Below, one piece after another: positions 9,788 through 18,551 of a stretch of 64,000 bases of DNA. The position numbers and the translations under genes were made by a program. Source of the stretch: Dichotomicrobium thermohalophilum (GTDB taxonomy: Bacteria; Pseudomonadota; Alphaproteobacteria; Rhizobiales; Rhodomicrobiaceae). Position 1 is the stretch's first letter. Each line of letters begins with the position of its first letter. Under the pieces are notes generated by a model. It searched no databases. It had not been told where the DNA came from and worked only from the letters and a program-made list of their open reading frames with translations. Where the stretch lies: contig NZ_QXDF01000001.1 of NCBI RefSeq assembly GCF_003550175.1, positions 644,501 through 708,500 of the forward strand, in the 5' to 3' direction.

Positions 9788-11020
9788 ATGGCGCATGATT
9801 ATGACATCGTCATAGGCGGCGGCGGGTTCATCGGCCTGACCTTGGCGCGCGCGCTCAGCGTGGCCGCGCCGGGGCTGTTCCGCGTCGCCGTGGTCGATCC
9901 CGCGCCGCCCGAGCGGCTGCACGCGCCCAATAACGATGGCCGGGCGATGACGATCTCCGCTGCCTCGCGCCGGATGCTCGAGACGCTGGGCGTCTGGGCG
10001 GACGTCGCCGAGGACGCGCAGCCAGTGAATCGCATCGAGATCACCGACACGCCGCTGGATTCACCCGTGCGCCTGCCGGTCCTGCAGTTCGACACGGTGG
10101 ATACCGCCGACGGCCCGGCCGCCCATGTCGTCGAGAACGCGGTTCTGATGCGTGCGCTGGCCACGGCCGTCGAGGACAGCGGCGCAACGCTCATCGCGCC
10201 TGAGAGCATTGAGGGCATCGAGACGCGCGGATCGGGCGTCGCCGTGCGGCTGGGCAGCGGCCGGGAGAGCACGGCACGGCTCGTCGTCGCCGCGGATGGC
10301 CGGCGATCGCGGCTGCGCCGCATGGCGGGGATCAAGGCGATCACCTGGGATTATCCGCAAGTCGGCATCGTCACCACCGTGGAACATGAACATCCGCATT
10401 GGGGGCGCGCCGTGCAGCATTTCCTCCCGGCCGGCCCGTTTGCCATGCTGCCGATGACGGGGCGGCGCTGCTCGCTGGTCTGGACGGAAGCCCCGAAGGA
10501 TGCCGAGAGGATGCTCGCGCTGGATGAGGGCCGTTTGAACGCCGAGATCACGCGTCGTTTTGGCGGTGAATTGGGCGAGGTGCGGGTCATCTCGCCGCTG
10601 CAGACCTTCCCGCTTTCGCTCAGCATGGCGCGGGATTTCGTGAAGCCCGGCGTGGCGCTAATCGGGGATGCGGCACATGGCCTGCACTGGCTTGCGGGCC
10701 AGGGGTTGAATCACGGCCTGCGCGACGTCGCGGCGCTGACGGAAGTGCTGGTTGAGGCCCGTCGGATCGGGGAGGATATCGGCCAAGTGAACGTGCTGCG
10801 CCGTTACGAGCGTTGGCGCCGTTTCGACTCGAGCATGTCAGCGGCCGGGATGGATGCGCTGAACAGGCTGTTTGCCAACGACAACCGGACCCTGCGGATG
10901 GTGCGTACGCTTGGGCTGGGCATGGTCGACCGGCTCGCCCCGCTCAAACGCCTGTTTGTGGCCGAGGCGGCCGGCACCACGGGCGAACTGCCCCGTCTGA
11001 TGCGTGGCGAGCGCATCTGA
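9788..11020 (+). CDS. UbiH/Coq6-family FAD-dependent ubiquinone biosynthesis hydroxylase
   Basis: 410 residues. Class A flavin mono-oxygenase that hydroxylates the ubiquinone ring at the inner membrane. Seen: N-terminal dinucleotide motif GGGGFIGLTLARAL, the DGRAMTIS loop typical of UbiH/UbiF/VisC, VVAADGRRSRLRR (DG motif), and GDAAHGLHWLAGQGLNHGLRDV-type FAD/ribose segment near residues 297-318. Which ring position it acts on cannot be told; alphaproteobacteria often use one broad UbiL/UbiM-type enzyme. It is divergent from tesB with a 92-bp gap and is followed immediately by a GC-rich hairpin. Confidence 0.92.
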   Translation: MAHDYDIVIGGGGFIGLTLARALSVAAPGLFRVAVVDPAPPERLHAPNNDGRAMTISAASRRMLETLGVWADVAEDAQPVNRIEITDTPLDSPVRLPVLQFDTVDTADGPAAHVVENAVLMRALATAVEDSGATLIAPESIEGIETRGSGVAVRLGSGRESTARLVVAADGRRSRLRRMAGIKAITWDYPQVGIVTTVEHEHPHWGRAVQHFLPAGPFAMLPMTGRRCSLVWTEAPKDAERMLALDEGRLNAEITRRFGGELGEVRVISPLQTFPLSLSMARDFVKPGVALIGDAAHGLHWLAGQGLNHGLRDVAALTEVLVEARRIGEDIGQVNVLRRYERWRRFDSSMSAAGMDALNRLFANDNRTLRMVRTLGLGMVDRLAPLKRLFVAEAAGTTGELPRLMRGERI

Positions 11021-11038
11021 GGCGGGCCTGGGCCCGCC
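11021..11038. terminator. GC-rich hairpin between ubiH-like gene and secreted paralog 1
   Basis: Perfect inverted repeat GGCGGGCC-TG-GGCCCGCC directly after the hydroxylase stop codon and before the stop of the convergent gene. No T-run follows on either strand, so it may be a weak bidirectional terminator. A similar sequence with a few changes lies at 12301-12318, at the same position relative to the third secreted paralog, showing that the 3' flank was duplicated with the gene. Confidence 0.5.
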
Positions 11039-11046
11039 CCCGTTTA

Positions 11047-11442
11047 TCAGCGGCAGCCGTGGTAGCGCATGCAGCCGTAGTAGTTGGAGTTACCGTACCC
11101 CCAGTTGCGCACGCAGCGCCGATGCCAGTGGCGACAGCTACGTCCACGGTAGCGACGGTACCGACGATAGTGCCTGTAGCGAGGCCCGATATACAGCCGG
11201 AAGCCGGGACGATGGTATCGGCGGTAGCGTCGATAATGCCGGTAGCGGCGATAGCGCGGTCCGATGTAAAGGCGGAAGTTAACATCCGCATTCACGATAT
11301 TCGACTGCTGCACGCCGGCGATTTGCTGACCAAGCGCAAGCGCCGGCGAAGACATGGCCGATGCGGCCCTGGCATCCGTCGACCCGGGCCCGGCGAAGCC
11401 AATCATCACGCCCAGGGCCACTATGAGTGAAATCCGCGTCAT
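11047..11442 (-). CDS. Small secreted Arg/Tyr-rich four-cysteine protein, paralog 1
   Basis: 131 residues from ATG 11442 (ribosome site GGAAGGACGG). A signal peptide ends near ADARAASA. The mature part is extremely basic, with two copies of FRLYIGPRYR followed by RYRRYR-like runs. It ends in a 30-residue module with cysteines spaced C-x6-C-x13-C-x5-C and the phrases RNWGYGN, NYYGC and MRYHGC. Two paralogs with the same ending follow at 11681 and 12328 on the same strand. The overall look recalls BA14K-type secreted proteins of alphaproteobacteria, but the cysteine ending differs from the BA14K signature I know. Function unknown. Confidence 0.75.
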   Translation of the reverse strand: MTRISLIVALGVMIGFAGPGSTDARAASAMSSPALALGQQIAGVQQSNIVNADVNFRLYIGPRYRRYRHYRRYRRYHRPGFRLYIGPRYRHYRRYRRYRGRSCRHWHRRCVRNWGYGNSNYYGCMRYHGCR

Positions 11443-11644
11443 GAGTTTCCGTCCTTCCCAAAAGACGCTTTCACCTACCTGCGGCGCATGCGCGCTGCAG
11501 GTGCTCGCATCAACCATACCGCGCCCGGCTGGGGACGCTGTTTTTCCTTCCTCTTCGGAGAGATTAACACGAAGTCAGGATATTAGACAGGCAGGACTGA
11601 GCAGGCGCACGGAATTCCCGACAGCTCGCGCATGAAGCGCGAAG

Positions 11645-11670
11645 ACCGGGCGGAGATTGGTCCGCCCGGT
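11645..11670 (-). terminator. Hairpin after secreted paralog 2
   Basis: Perfect 10-bp stem ACCGGGCGGA / TCCGCCCGGT with a 6-base loop, 10 bp downstream of the stop codon of the second secreted paralog. No U-tract follows on the minus strand, so it may be a Rho-aided or weak terminator or an mRNA-stabilising hairpin. Confidence 0.5.
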
Positions 11671-11680
11671 GGCTCGTCTC

Positions 11681-12169
11681 TCACCGACAACCGTGGTAGC
11701 GCATGCAGCCGTAGTAGTTGGCGTTGCCGTAGCCCCAGTTGCGCACACAGCGGCGGTGCCAGTAGGCGCAGCGTCCGCCATAGCGGCGGCCATAGTACCG
11801 CGGCTGAACGAAGAGTCGCGGATCAATGTAGAGCCGGAACCGGGGACCGCGATCACGCCTGCGATGGCGACGATATCGACGGTATGCCCGCCGATCTCGG
11901 CGCGCGCTCCGGCGTCGTTCACCGCGCTCGCGACGTGCACGGCGGCGTCTCTCACCCCGATCGCGACGGCCTTCCCGGCGTTCGCTGCGATCGCGACGAC
12001 CGCGCCGACGCTCCTGCACGTCGATGACGGCCTTGGCCGCGATCGTATTGATTTGCTGGCCGAGCGTGGCATGAACGGGCGATACGGCGGCGGCCGATGC
12101 GCTGCCCGAACCGTAGAATACCGCGGCGAGGACGAGGGCCGCGGCGGCCATGACACTGTTGAGTTTCAA
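11681..12169 (-). CDS. Small secreted Arg-rich four-cysteine protein, paralog 2
   Basis: 162 residues if the TTG at 12169 is the start; GGGGAGGA sits 6 bases upstream of it and gives a clean signal peptide (KLNSV then a hydrophobic stretch ending SASAAA). ATG codons at 12196 or 12151 are alternatives, but the first would bury the ribosome site. After the signal come about 60 residues of repeated ERR/RRD units (REGRRDRGERR and the like), then RFRLYIDPR shared with paralog 1, and the common ending C-x6-C-x13-C-x5-C with RNWGYGN, NYYGC, MRYHGC. The long Arg/Glu/Asp tract is specific to this copy. Function unknown. Confidence 0.72.
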   Translation of the reverse strand: MKLNSVMAAAALVLAAVFYGSGSASAAAVSPVHATLGQQINTIAAKAVIDVQERRRGRRDRSERREGRRDRGERRRRARRERGERRRSARRDRRAYRRYRRHRRRDRGPRFRLYIDPRLFVQPRYYGRRYGGRCAYWHRRCVRNWGYGNANYYGCMRYHGCR

Positions 12170-12327
12170 AACCAGTCCTCCCCAATTCGGGAACATTGCC
12201 GGGTAGACGCGGTGCCTACCCATGGGCGGCAAAACGATTCACGTTACGCAAAGGTTCCTTATCTTTTTGGGGAAGGGAGGCACGTACCGAAGCGCGGTAG
12301 AGGCCGGCCAGGGCCCGCCTTCGTTCA

Positions 12328-12774
12328 TCAGCGACAGCCGTGGTAGCGCATGCAGCCGTAGTAATCGGGATTGCCGCTACCCCAGCGTTGGTCACAGCGG
12401 CGGCTCCAGCCTGCGCACCGGCTGTCGCTTGAGCCATAGAAGCGCCGCTGTAGCCGAGAGGGGCGGTCCGGGTCGGCGCTCGGGCCGTCTCCGCGCTCCG
12501 CCCCGCGGTCTGGCGTCTCGAATTGACGCCGGCCGAACCCACGCTCCTGCTGGTAGCTGCGAAAGTCACGGCCTTCCAGGTAGCTGCGATACTGAACGTC
12601 AATCACGTCGGGAGCGCGCTCACCCTGCAGTGTCCTCGCATATGCGGACGCGCTGGTTGCAGCGCCCAGTGCGACCCCCCCGGCGAGGGCGGCGGTCACG
12701 AAGGCTAGCACCCTCAGGGCGGCCAGAGCACGATAGATGATTGATCTCCCAGATGTGGGTACGCAGGTACTCAT
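12328..12774 (-). CDS. Small secreted four-cysteine protein, paralog 3
   Basis: 148 residues from ATG 12774, with a signal peptide ending near ATSASA. The middle (residues 50-115) is rich in R, Q, D and aromatic residues but lacks the RYRRY runs of paralog 1. The last 30 residues keep the four cysteines at C-x6-C-x13-C-x5-C and end in YYGCMRYHGCR, identical to the other two. The 3' DNA flank (about 25 bp after the stop) also matches paralog 1, so this is a tandem duplication that has diverged everywhere except the ending. Function unknown. Confidence 0.72.
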   Translation of the reverse strand: MSTCVPTSGRSIIYRALAALRVLAFVTAALAGGVALGAATSASAYARTLQGERAPDVIDVQYRSYLEGRDFRSYQQERGFGRRQFETPDRGAERGDGPSADPDRPSRLQRRFYGSSDSRCAGWSRRCDQRWGSGNPDYYGCMRYHGCR

Positions 12775-12904
12775 ACCACGGCAAACGAACTCTTGGCCGG
12801 TCGTGTTCCAGCGAAATTTGCCGTGTGGCCGTCAAGGTAAATCCTTGATGACCGGCGGCGCACCTTGATGCGATCGGAGAGATTTCGCGCGGTGCGGGGA
12901 CGGG

Positions 12905-13120
12905 TCAGTCTTCGAGCTGGCGCGCCTCGTCAACGAGCAGCACCGGAATACCGTCGCGGATCGGAAAAGCGAGCTTCGCCGAGCGACTGATGAGTTCCTG
13001 CGCCTGGCGGTCGTATTCAAGCGGCTGCTTGGTCAAAGGGCAGACGAGGATTTCCAGGAGCTTCGGATCGACCTCTCCCGCCGTCTGGTTGGATGTCTGA
13101 TCCCTGTCCGCTTCGCTCAT
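12905..13120 (-). CDS. Trm112/YcaR family small protein
   Basis: 71 residues with [18 protein letters not shown] and [18 protein letters not shown], the full signature of the UPF0434/Trm112-like family. Eukaryotic Trm112 activates methyltransferases; the bacterial role is not settled. Only one cysteine of the zinc pair of eukaryotic members is present, as is normal for YcaR. It lies 20 bp downstream of the LON-substrate-binding protein gene on the same strand, the usual alphaproteobacterial arrangement with cnoX further upstream. A hairpin TCAAGG...CCTTGA follows at about 12829-12852. Confidence 0.93.
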   Translation of the reverse strand: MSEADRDQTSNQTAGEVDPKLLEILVCPLTKQPLEYDRQAQELISRSAKLAFPIRDGIPVLLVDEARQLED

Positions 13121-13140
13121 CGCCTCCCTCCCACGTGGAC

Positions 13141-13815
13141 TTATTGCAGCGTTGTGCCGGAGCCGCCTTCCGGCGAGGCCATATCCATCTCCGCCAGCGC
13201 CATCAGGACCTCGGACCGAGTGCGCAGATCCGGCGCTTCCAGGAGCGCCTGTTTCTCCTCCGGGCCATAGGGACTGATCATTGCCAATGTGTTGATGAGC
13301 AACTCGACCGGCGACCGGTTGAGCGCCTCCCAGTCTGCCCTGAGGTTATGCGTGTCGAGATAGGAGCGCAGCACGCGCATGAAGCGCGTCAAGTTGACCT
13401 GTTCCTGCCCGTGGCCACGGGCGAAGTCGGTGACGAAGGGCGCGTAGTTCACCTCGCATATGCGATACGGCTTGCCGGTCTCCACTTCGCGGACGATCTG
13501 GAAGCGTGCGATCCCGCTCAGTGAGAGGATGATCGTGCCCTCGTCTGTCTCGGTGTAGGCCGTAAGCCGCCCGGCGCAGCCCACGCGGCGCAGTGGAGCG
13601 TTCTTGCCCGGCGGCGATTGCCCGGCATCCGTCCGCTCCGGCTGCACGATCCCGAGTATGCGCGGGCCGGCAAGGATGTCGGCGACCATCTGCAGATAGC
13701 GCGGCTCGAACACGTTCAGCGGCAGCGTCGAGCGCGGCAGCATGATGCAGCCCTGCAGCGGAAAGACGGGCAGCTGCTGGGGCAGGTCTGCCGGCCGGCG
13801 GTATTGGTCTGTCAC
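13141..13815 (-). CDS. LON peptidase substrate-binding domain protein
   Basis: 224 residues made of a single Lon N-terminal (PUA-like) domain without ATPase or protease: [37 protein letters not shown] and a helical tail with [23 protein letters not shown] (quoted in parts). Such stand-alone proteins may bind misfolded proteins or help recognise substrates; no enzyme activity is expected. It follows the CnoX-like gene by 58 bp and precedes the Trm112-like gene by 20 bp, so the three probably form an operon. A chaperone-linked context (CnoX) agrees with a protein quality-control role, which is inference. Confidence 0.92.
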   Translation of the reverse strand: MTDQYRRPADLPQQLPVFPLQGCIMLPRSTLPLNVFEPRYLQMVADILAGPRILGIVQPERTDAGQSPPGKNAPLRRVGCAGRLTAYTETDEGTIILSLSGIARFQIVREVETGKPYRICEVNYAPFVTDFARGHGQEQVNLTRFMRVLRSYLDTHNLRADWEALNRSPVELLINTLAMISPYGPEEKQALLEAPDLRTRSEVLMALAEMDMASPEGGSGTTLQ

Positions 13816-13873
13816 GCTTATTGGTGTGGCTCCCCGAATAAAGGCACCGGCGCTCCTGCGCCACCGCCCGGTG

Positions 13874-14785
13874 TCATGAGAAAAGAATGCCCGAGAGTCG
13901 CTGGCGGCCCTTCACGGTCAGCGGATCATTCGCGCCCCAGGCATCAAAGAACTCCACGAGCTGCTGACGCGCAGCGCCTTCGTTCCATTCGCGGTCACGC
14001 TTCACGATCTCGAGAAGCTGCTCCATCGCCGCCTCGCGCTTGCCCTTGGCTTGCAGCGCCAGCGCCAGATCGAAGCGCGCCTGCAGGTCCGCCGGATCGT
14101 CCGCCACCTTCTGCTCAAGTTCTGAGGTGTCGGCGGCCTCTTCGCTCTTGCGTGCCAGATCGAGCATCGCCTTGGCGCTGGTCACGGCACTGTCCATCTG
14201 CTGGCCGGCCGGGACCATCCCGAGCATCTGCTCGGCGCGGTCGAGATCGCCGCTCTTGATGTAGCACTTTGCCAGCCCGGCCAGCGCGTTCACATTCTCC
14301 TTGTCGCTCTGCAGCACTTCGGCGAACAGGTTCGCCGCCTCGTTCACATTGTCCTGAGCCAGCGCGGTTTCCGCCGCCTCCAACTGCTGCTCGACGCCGC
14401 CTCCCTCACCGGCCGTGATCCTGTCGATGAACTGTCGCAACTCGCCTTCGCCGACCGCGCCCATGAAGCCATCCACGGGCCGACCGTCCTTGAAGGCGAA
14501 CACCGCCGGAATCGACTGGATGCCGAGCTGGCCGGCTACCTCCGGATACTGGTCGATGTTCATTTTGACCAGCTTGACCTTACCGCCGGCGTTTGTCACC
14601 GCCTGTTCCAGCCGGGGCGTAAGCTGCTTGCAAGGGCCGCACCAGGGCGCCCAGAAGTCGACCAGGACGGGCACCTCCTTGGATGCCTCGATCACGTCCG
14701 CGACGAAAGTCTGGGTGGTTGTCTCCTTGATCAGATCGCCGCCAGCGTTGTTCTGATTGTCCGCGCCAGAGATGATGAATGACAT
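13874..14785 (-). CDS. cnoX: CnoX/YbbN-like thioredoxin-TPR protein
   Basis: 303 residues: thioredoxin fold (about 15-125) with FWAPWCGPCKQLTPRLE and SIPAVFAFKDGRPVDGF, then TPR-like helical repeats (about 130-300). This is the architecture of CnoX, a holdase that passes oxidised clients to GroEL and DnaK. Here the active site is a full WCGPC pair, so true disulfide reductase activity is possible, unlike the SxxC of E. coli CnoX. It is the first gene of a probable operon with the LON-domain and Trm112-like genes. Start ATG 14785 has AGGATT upstream. Confidence 0.93.
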   Translation of the reverse strand: MSFIISGADNQNNAGGDLIKETTTQTFVADVIEASKEVPVLVDFWAPWCGPCKQLTPRLEQAVTNAGGKVKLVKMNIDQYPEVAGQLGIQSIPAVFAFKDGRPVDGFMGAVGEGELRQFIDRITAGEGGGVEQQLEAAETALAQDNVNEAANLFAEVLQSDKENVNALAGLAKCYIKSGDLDRAEQMLGMVPAGQQMDSAVTSAKAMLDLARKSEEAADTSELEQKVADDPADLQARFDLALALQAKGKREAAMEQLLEIVKRDREWNEGAARQQLVEFFDAWGANDPLTVKGRQRLSGILFS

Positions 14786-14861
14786 TGCGATTTAATCCTG
14801 TCCGTCCGAGTGCGCGCAAGGCGCAGGCTGGGGTCAAATAGTTTTGCTTGACTGGAATATC

Positions 14862-15392
14862 TCAGCCGGATGCCCCCGTTTCAAGCCCGCTCGCGGTCGC
14901 ATCGTCCAGGCGAAGGCGCAAAGGTTCATGCCCGCAGGCGGTAACGAATTTCAGAAAGTCGTCCCGCGCGATGCTGGTCGTCGCGGTGTTGACCAGCGGA
15001 TGAAAATTCAGCGTCTCGTGCGCCAGGAGCGCTTCGTCGAGCACGAAGTTCACCACGCGCGCCGAATCGTTGATGAGCGTGAAGGGCGTGACGGACCCGG
15101 GTTCGACGCCAAGTATCTCGCGCATCAAATCCGGCTTGCCAAAGCTGAGGCGGCCTGAGCCGAGCTGGCGGTGCAGCGTCTTGAGATCGATGGGCGTATC
15201 CTCCAGCGCCGTGATAAGCCACAGCACGCCCTTCTTGTCCTTCAGAAACAGGTTCTTGGTGTGCGCGCCGGGGATTTCGCCGCGCAGGGCCCGCGATTCC
15301 TCGACCGTGTGCAGCGGCGGATGCTGATGCGTTTTCGTTTCAATACCCAGCTCCGCGAGCTTGGCAAAAAGATCATCGGGTGTCGCGCTCAT
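14862..15392 (-). CDS. YbaK/PrdX-type prolyl-tRNA editing protein
   Basis: 176 residues from ATG 15392 (the open frame extends to 15419). Free-standing editing domain that hydrolyses mis-charged Ala-tRNA(Pro) or similar. Visible: THQHPPLHTVEES, GAHTKNLFLKDKKG with the conserved lysine, GSGRLSFGKPDLM, LGVEPGSVTPFTLIND and NFHPLVNTATTSI, the standard PrdX/ProXp-ala motifs. It is divergent from the SahR-type regulator; a perfect palindrome in the shared upstream region lies 67 bp from its start. Confidence 0.93.
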   Translation of the reverse strand: MSATPDDLFAKLAELGIETKTHQHPPLHTVEESRALRGEIPGAHTKNLFLKDKKGVLWLITALEDTPIDLKTLHRQLGSGRLSFGKPDLMREILGVEPGSVTPFTLINDSARVVNFVLDEALLAHETLNFHPLVNTATTSIARDDFLKFVTACGHEPLRLRLDDATASGLETGASG

Positions 15393-15459
15393 TGCTCCCT
15401 CGGCTCGTCGTCTCGGCACATTTTGGCTTGCATCGGCTCATGCCTCTCGCCAAGTGCAT

Positions 15460-15479
15460 AAAGATATGTTTATATCTTT
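15460..15479. promoter_or_regulatory. Perfect palindromic operator, probable SahR site
   Basis: AAAGATAT-GTTT-ATATCTTT: 8-bp perfect arms around a 4-base centre, AT-rich in a GC-rich genome. It sits 46 bp before the start of an ArsR-methyltransferase fusion gene that heads a metF-metH operon. ArsR-family regulators bind palindromes of this size, and the arms agree with what I recall of the alphaproteobacterial SahR motif. Autoregulation and control of the methionine cycle by S-adenosylhomocysteine is the expected role. Confidence 0.75.
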
Positions 15480-15525
15480 CTGAGGCCGCGCGCGTCGCGC
15501 GGTGAGCTTCGATCGGTTGCATAGC

Positions 15526-16566
15526 ATGAACAGCACGCTTTCGACACATGATCTCGTCGCCATCCTCAAGGCCGCTGGCGAAACGACCCGATTGAGAATC
15601 CTCGCGCTGCTTTCGGGGGGCGAGTTCAACGTCAAGGATCTAACGCGCATCCTCGGGCAGAGCCAGCCGCGCGTGAGCCGGCATCTGAAGCTGTTGGCGG
15701 CGGCCGGGCTCGTAGAGCGTTACCAGGAAGGCAGCTGGGTGTTCTTCCGCGTGCGCGATGATCACGCCGGACAGGTGATCCGCGGGATCATCGCCGATGC
15801 GCTCGACGTTGACGACGAACTGCTGGCCCGCGACCGTCAACGCGCCGAGGCGATCCGCGCGGAGCGTGACGCCGCAGCGCAAGCGTATTTCCGCGACAAC
15901 GCCGCGGAATGGGACCGTATTCGGGCGCTGCACGTGCCCGAGGCGGTCGTCACGGGTGCCATGCGCGAGATCATGGGGCCGGAGCGGCTCGACCTGCTGG
16001 TTGATCTGGGCACGGGCACCGGCCATGTGCTGGAAGTGTTTGCGCCGCAGGCGAAAAGCGCCGTTGGCATCGACATGAATCGTCAGATGCTGGCCTATGC
16101 CCGCACGCGGATGGACCGGCTGGGCCTGTCGCATGTCCAGCTTCGCCAGGGCGATCTGTTCAACGTGCCGCTGCCCGAGGCGAGCGCAGACGCAGTGGTG
16201 CTGCACCAGGTGCTGCACTTTCTTGACGATCCGGCGCCGGCGATCGACGAGGCCGCGCGCCTGCTGCGGCCCGGCGGGCGGCTGCTGATCGTGGATTTTG
16301 CGTCGCACGATCTTGAAGAACTACGCGAGACCTTTGCCCATCGTCGGCTGGGTTTCAGCAGCGAGCAAATGGCGAAATGGCTGGAGGATGCCGGCCTCGT
16401 CCTTGCGGATGACCGCCAGCTGGCCGCGGATCAGGCCGCCAGCGGCGAATGCCTGACCGTTTGTCTATGGGGTGGCGTGAAATTCGCCGCTCCGGCGCAA
16501 GCCGAAACCGCTGCGCCTGTCACATCTCAAACCTCCGAGGAGATGACTGTTGAATTACGCGAATAA
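15526..16566 (+). CDS. sahR: SahR-type ArsR regulator fused to SAM-dependent methyltransferase domain
   Basis: 346 residues from ATG 15526; a GTG at 15502 is an alternative. Residues 5-95 are a winged helix of the ArsR family (ETTRLRILALLS, VKDLTRILGQSQPRVSRHL, GLVERYQEGSWVFFRV) without a CxC metal site. Residues 110-310 are a class I methyltransferase fold with VDLGTGTGHVLEVFAP, an acidic loop GIDMNRQML and LLRPGGRLLIVDF. Such fusions next to metF/metH are known as SahR, which senses S-adenosylhomocysteine through this domain. A perfect palindrome precedes it, and its last 17 bases overlap metF. I infer SahR from context and architecture; ligand is not proven by sequence. Confidence 0.82.
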   Translation: MNSTLSTHDLVAILKAAGETTRLRILALLSGGEFNVKDLTRILGQSQPRVSRHLKLLAAAGLVERYQEGSWVFFRVRDDHAGQVIRGIIADALDVDDELLARDRQRAEAIRAERDAAAQAYFRDNAAEWDRIRALHVPEAVVTGAMREIMGPERLDLLVDLGTGTGHVLEVFAPQAKSAVGIDMNRQMLAYARTRMDRLGLSHVQLRQGDLFNVPLPEASADAVVLHQVLHFLDDPAPAIDEAARLLRPGGRLLIVDFASHDLEELRETFAHRRLGFSSEQMAKWLEDAGLVLADDRQLAADQAASGECLTVCLWGGVKFAAPAQAETAAPVTSQTSEEMTVELRE

Positions 16567-17479
16567 CAGACCCGACGGCGCGGCCGATGGGCCGGACGTC
16601 AAGGTCTCCTTCGAATTCTTCCCGCCGAAGAACGCGCAAATGGAGCGTACGCTGTGGGAGACAATCCGGCGGCTTGAGGTGTTCGCGCCGCGTTTCGTGT
16701 CGGTCACATACGGTGCGGGTGGCACGACACGAAACAACACTCACACCACGGTCGAGCGGGTGTTGCGTGAAACGGCGCTGGAGCCCGCCGCGCACCTCAC
16801 TTGCGTTTGCGCGACGAGGGAGGAGATCGACGAGGTGGTTCACGCCCACAAGGATATCGGCGTGCGCCACATCGTGGCGCTGCGCGGTGACCCGCCTGAA
16901 GGCATTGGCGAGGTCTACGAACCGCATCCGGGCGGATACGAGAGCTCCGTCGATCTGGTCCGGGGCATCAAGAACATCGGGCCGTTCGAGGTGTCGGTTG
17001 CGGCTTATCCGGAAAAGCACCCGGAATCGCCGTCCGTTCAGGCCGACCTGGACATGCTTGCATCGAAGGTGGATGCCGGCGCGGATCGCGCGATCACGCA
17101 GTTCTTCTTCGATAACGCCGACTTCTTCCGCTATCTGGATCGCGTGCGGGCGCGTGGTATTGACATCCCGATAACGGCCGGGATCATGCCGATCCACAAT
17201 TTCAAGCAGGTCGCGCGTTTCGCGGGCAGTTGCGGCGCGCGTATTCCGGACTGGCTCGCCAAGCGTTTTGACGGGCTGGAGGACGACCCCGAGACGGCCC
17301 GGCTGGTCGCCGCCGGTGTTGCGGTTGAGCAAATTACCGAGCTGCTGGAAGCCGGCATCAACGAGTTCCACTTCTACACGCTGAACCGCGCGGGGCTGAC
17401 GGCTGCCATTTGCCATTCGATCGGCCTGAAACCCCAGACGCCGGAACGCCCGGCCGAGCCGCGCACCAACGCCGCTTAG
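16550..17479 (+). CDS. metF: Methylenetetrahydrofolate reductase
   Basis: 309 residues. Reduces 5,10-methylene-THF to 5-methyl-THF with a bound FAD, feeding methionine synthase. Seen: SFEFFPPKNAQME, FVSVTYGAGGTTRNNTH, HLTCVCATREEID, HIVALRGDPPEG, VAAYPEKHPES, QFFFDNADFFRYLDR, ITAGIMPI and the C-terminal EFHFYTLNRA. The start is a TTG at 16550 with GAGGAG about 8 bases upstream, inside the end of the sahR-like gene, so translation is coupled. It is 10 bp from the next gene, the homocysteine methyltransferase half of MetH. Confidence 0.96.
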   Translation: MNYANNRPDGAADGPDVKVSFEFFPPKNAQMERTLWETIRRLEVFAPRFVSVTYGAGGTTRNNTHTTVERVLRETALEPAAHLTCVCATREEIDEVVHAHKDIGVRHIVALRGDPPEGIGEVYEPHPGGYESSVDLVRGIKNIGPFEVSVAAYPEKHPESPSVQADLDMLASKVDAGADRAITQFFFDNADFFRYLDRVRARGIDIPITAGIMPIHNFKQVARFAGSCGARIPDWLAKRFDGLEDDPETARLVAAGVAVEQITELLEAGINEFHFYTLNRAGLTAAICHSIGLKPQTPERPAEPRTNAA

Positions 17480-17489
17480 GAGGCAATAG

Positions 17490-18551
17490 ATGAACCGCGA
17501 AGACCGTATCGCTGCGCTGAAGCGCGCGACCGAAGAACGAATCGTCATTCTCGACGGGGCGATGGGCACGATGATCCAGTACCACAAGCCGCAGGAAGAG
17601 GACTTCCGCGGCGACCGGTTCAGGGATCATCACCGCGATCTGAAGGGCGACAGCGACATTCTGGCGATCACCCGGCCCGATCTGATCCGCCAGATCCACG
17701 CGGACTACTTCGAGGCAGGCGCGGACATCGCGACGACCAACACCTTCAACGCCAACGCGATCTCTCAGGAGGATTACGACCTGCAGGATTATGCGCGGGA
17801 GATGAACGTCGCCGCGGCGCAGGTCGCCCGTGAGGCCGCCGACGACTGGACCGCCCGGACGCCGGACCGGCCGCGCTTCGTCGCCGGGTCGCTCGGGCCG
17901 ACCAACCGCACCGCATCGATCTCGCCGGACGTCAATAACCCCGGCTACCGGAACGTGACCTTCGATGAGCTTGTCGAAGCCTACGCTGACCAGGCCCGCG
18001 GGCTGATCGAGGGCGGTGTCGACATCATGATGATCGAGACGGTGTTCGACACGCTCAACGCGAAGGCGGCAGGCTTTGCCATTCTTCAGGTCTATGACGA
18101 GGTGGGCTTCTCACTGCCGCTGATGGTGTCGGACACGATCACGGACCTGTCCGGGCGCAACCTCTCCGGCCAGACAGTCGAGGCGTTCTGGTATTCCATG
18201 CGTCACCTGAAGCCGTTCGCAATTGGGCTGAACTGCTCATTCGGTGCGGATCAGTTGCGCCCGGTGGTTGCCGAGTTGTCGGCCGTCGCGGATACACTGT
18301 TGAGCGTGCACCCGAACGCGGGCCTGCCGAACGAGATGGGCGAATACGACGAAAGCCCGGAGGAGATGGCCGGCAAGCTGGAAGAGTGGGCGAAAGAAGG
18401 CTTCCTGAACATTGTCGGCGGCTGCTGCGGGACGACCCCGGAGCATCTTCGCGCCATCGCCGAGGCGGTTGCGCCGTATCCGCCGCGCGAGGTCCCCAGG
18501 GCCAAGCCGGAGCTGCGCCTGTCCGGTCTGGAGCCGTTCGTGCACGCCTGA
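17490..18551 (+). CDS. metH: Methionine synthase, homocysteine-binding half only (split MetH)
   Basis: 353 residues covering only the first TIM barrel of cobalamin-dependent methionine synthase (normally about 1,200 residues). Seen: [63 protein letters not shown], and the zinc cysteines in LNCSFG and [10 protein letters not shown]. The pterin and B12 domains are missing and the next gene is unrelated, although the protein ends cleanly with a stop in a terminator stem. Split MetH proteins with a separate pterin-B12 part are known in some alphaproteobacteria; the partner must lie elsewhere. GGAGGC precedes the ATG by 6 bases. Confidence 0.93.
   Translation: MNREDRIAALKRATEERIVILDGAMGTMIQYHKPQEEDFRGDRFRDHHRDLKGDSDILAITRPDLIRQIHADYFEAGADIATTNTFNANAISQEDYDLQDYAREMNVAAAQVAREAADDWTARTPDRPRFVAGSLGPTNRTASISPDVNNPGYRNVTFDELVEAYADQARGLIEGGVDIMMIETVFDTLNAKAAGFAILQVYDEVGFSLPLMVSDTITDLSGRNLSGQTVEAFWYSMRHLKPFAIGLNCSFGADQLRPVVAELSAVADTLLSVHPNAGLPNEMGEYDESPEEMAGKLEEWAKEGFLNIVGGCCGTTPEHLRAIAEAVAPYPPREVPRAKPELRLSGLEPFVHA

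Noticed and set aside
11047-11442. Calling the paralog trio BA14K family
   Set aside because: Arg/Tyr-rich secreted nature is similar, but the cysteine spacing and the GCMRYHGC ending do not match the BA14K signature I know; left as unknown.
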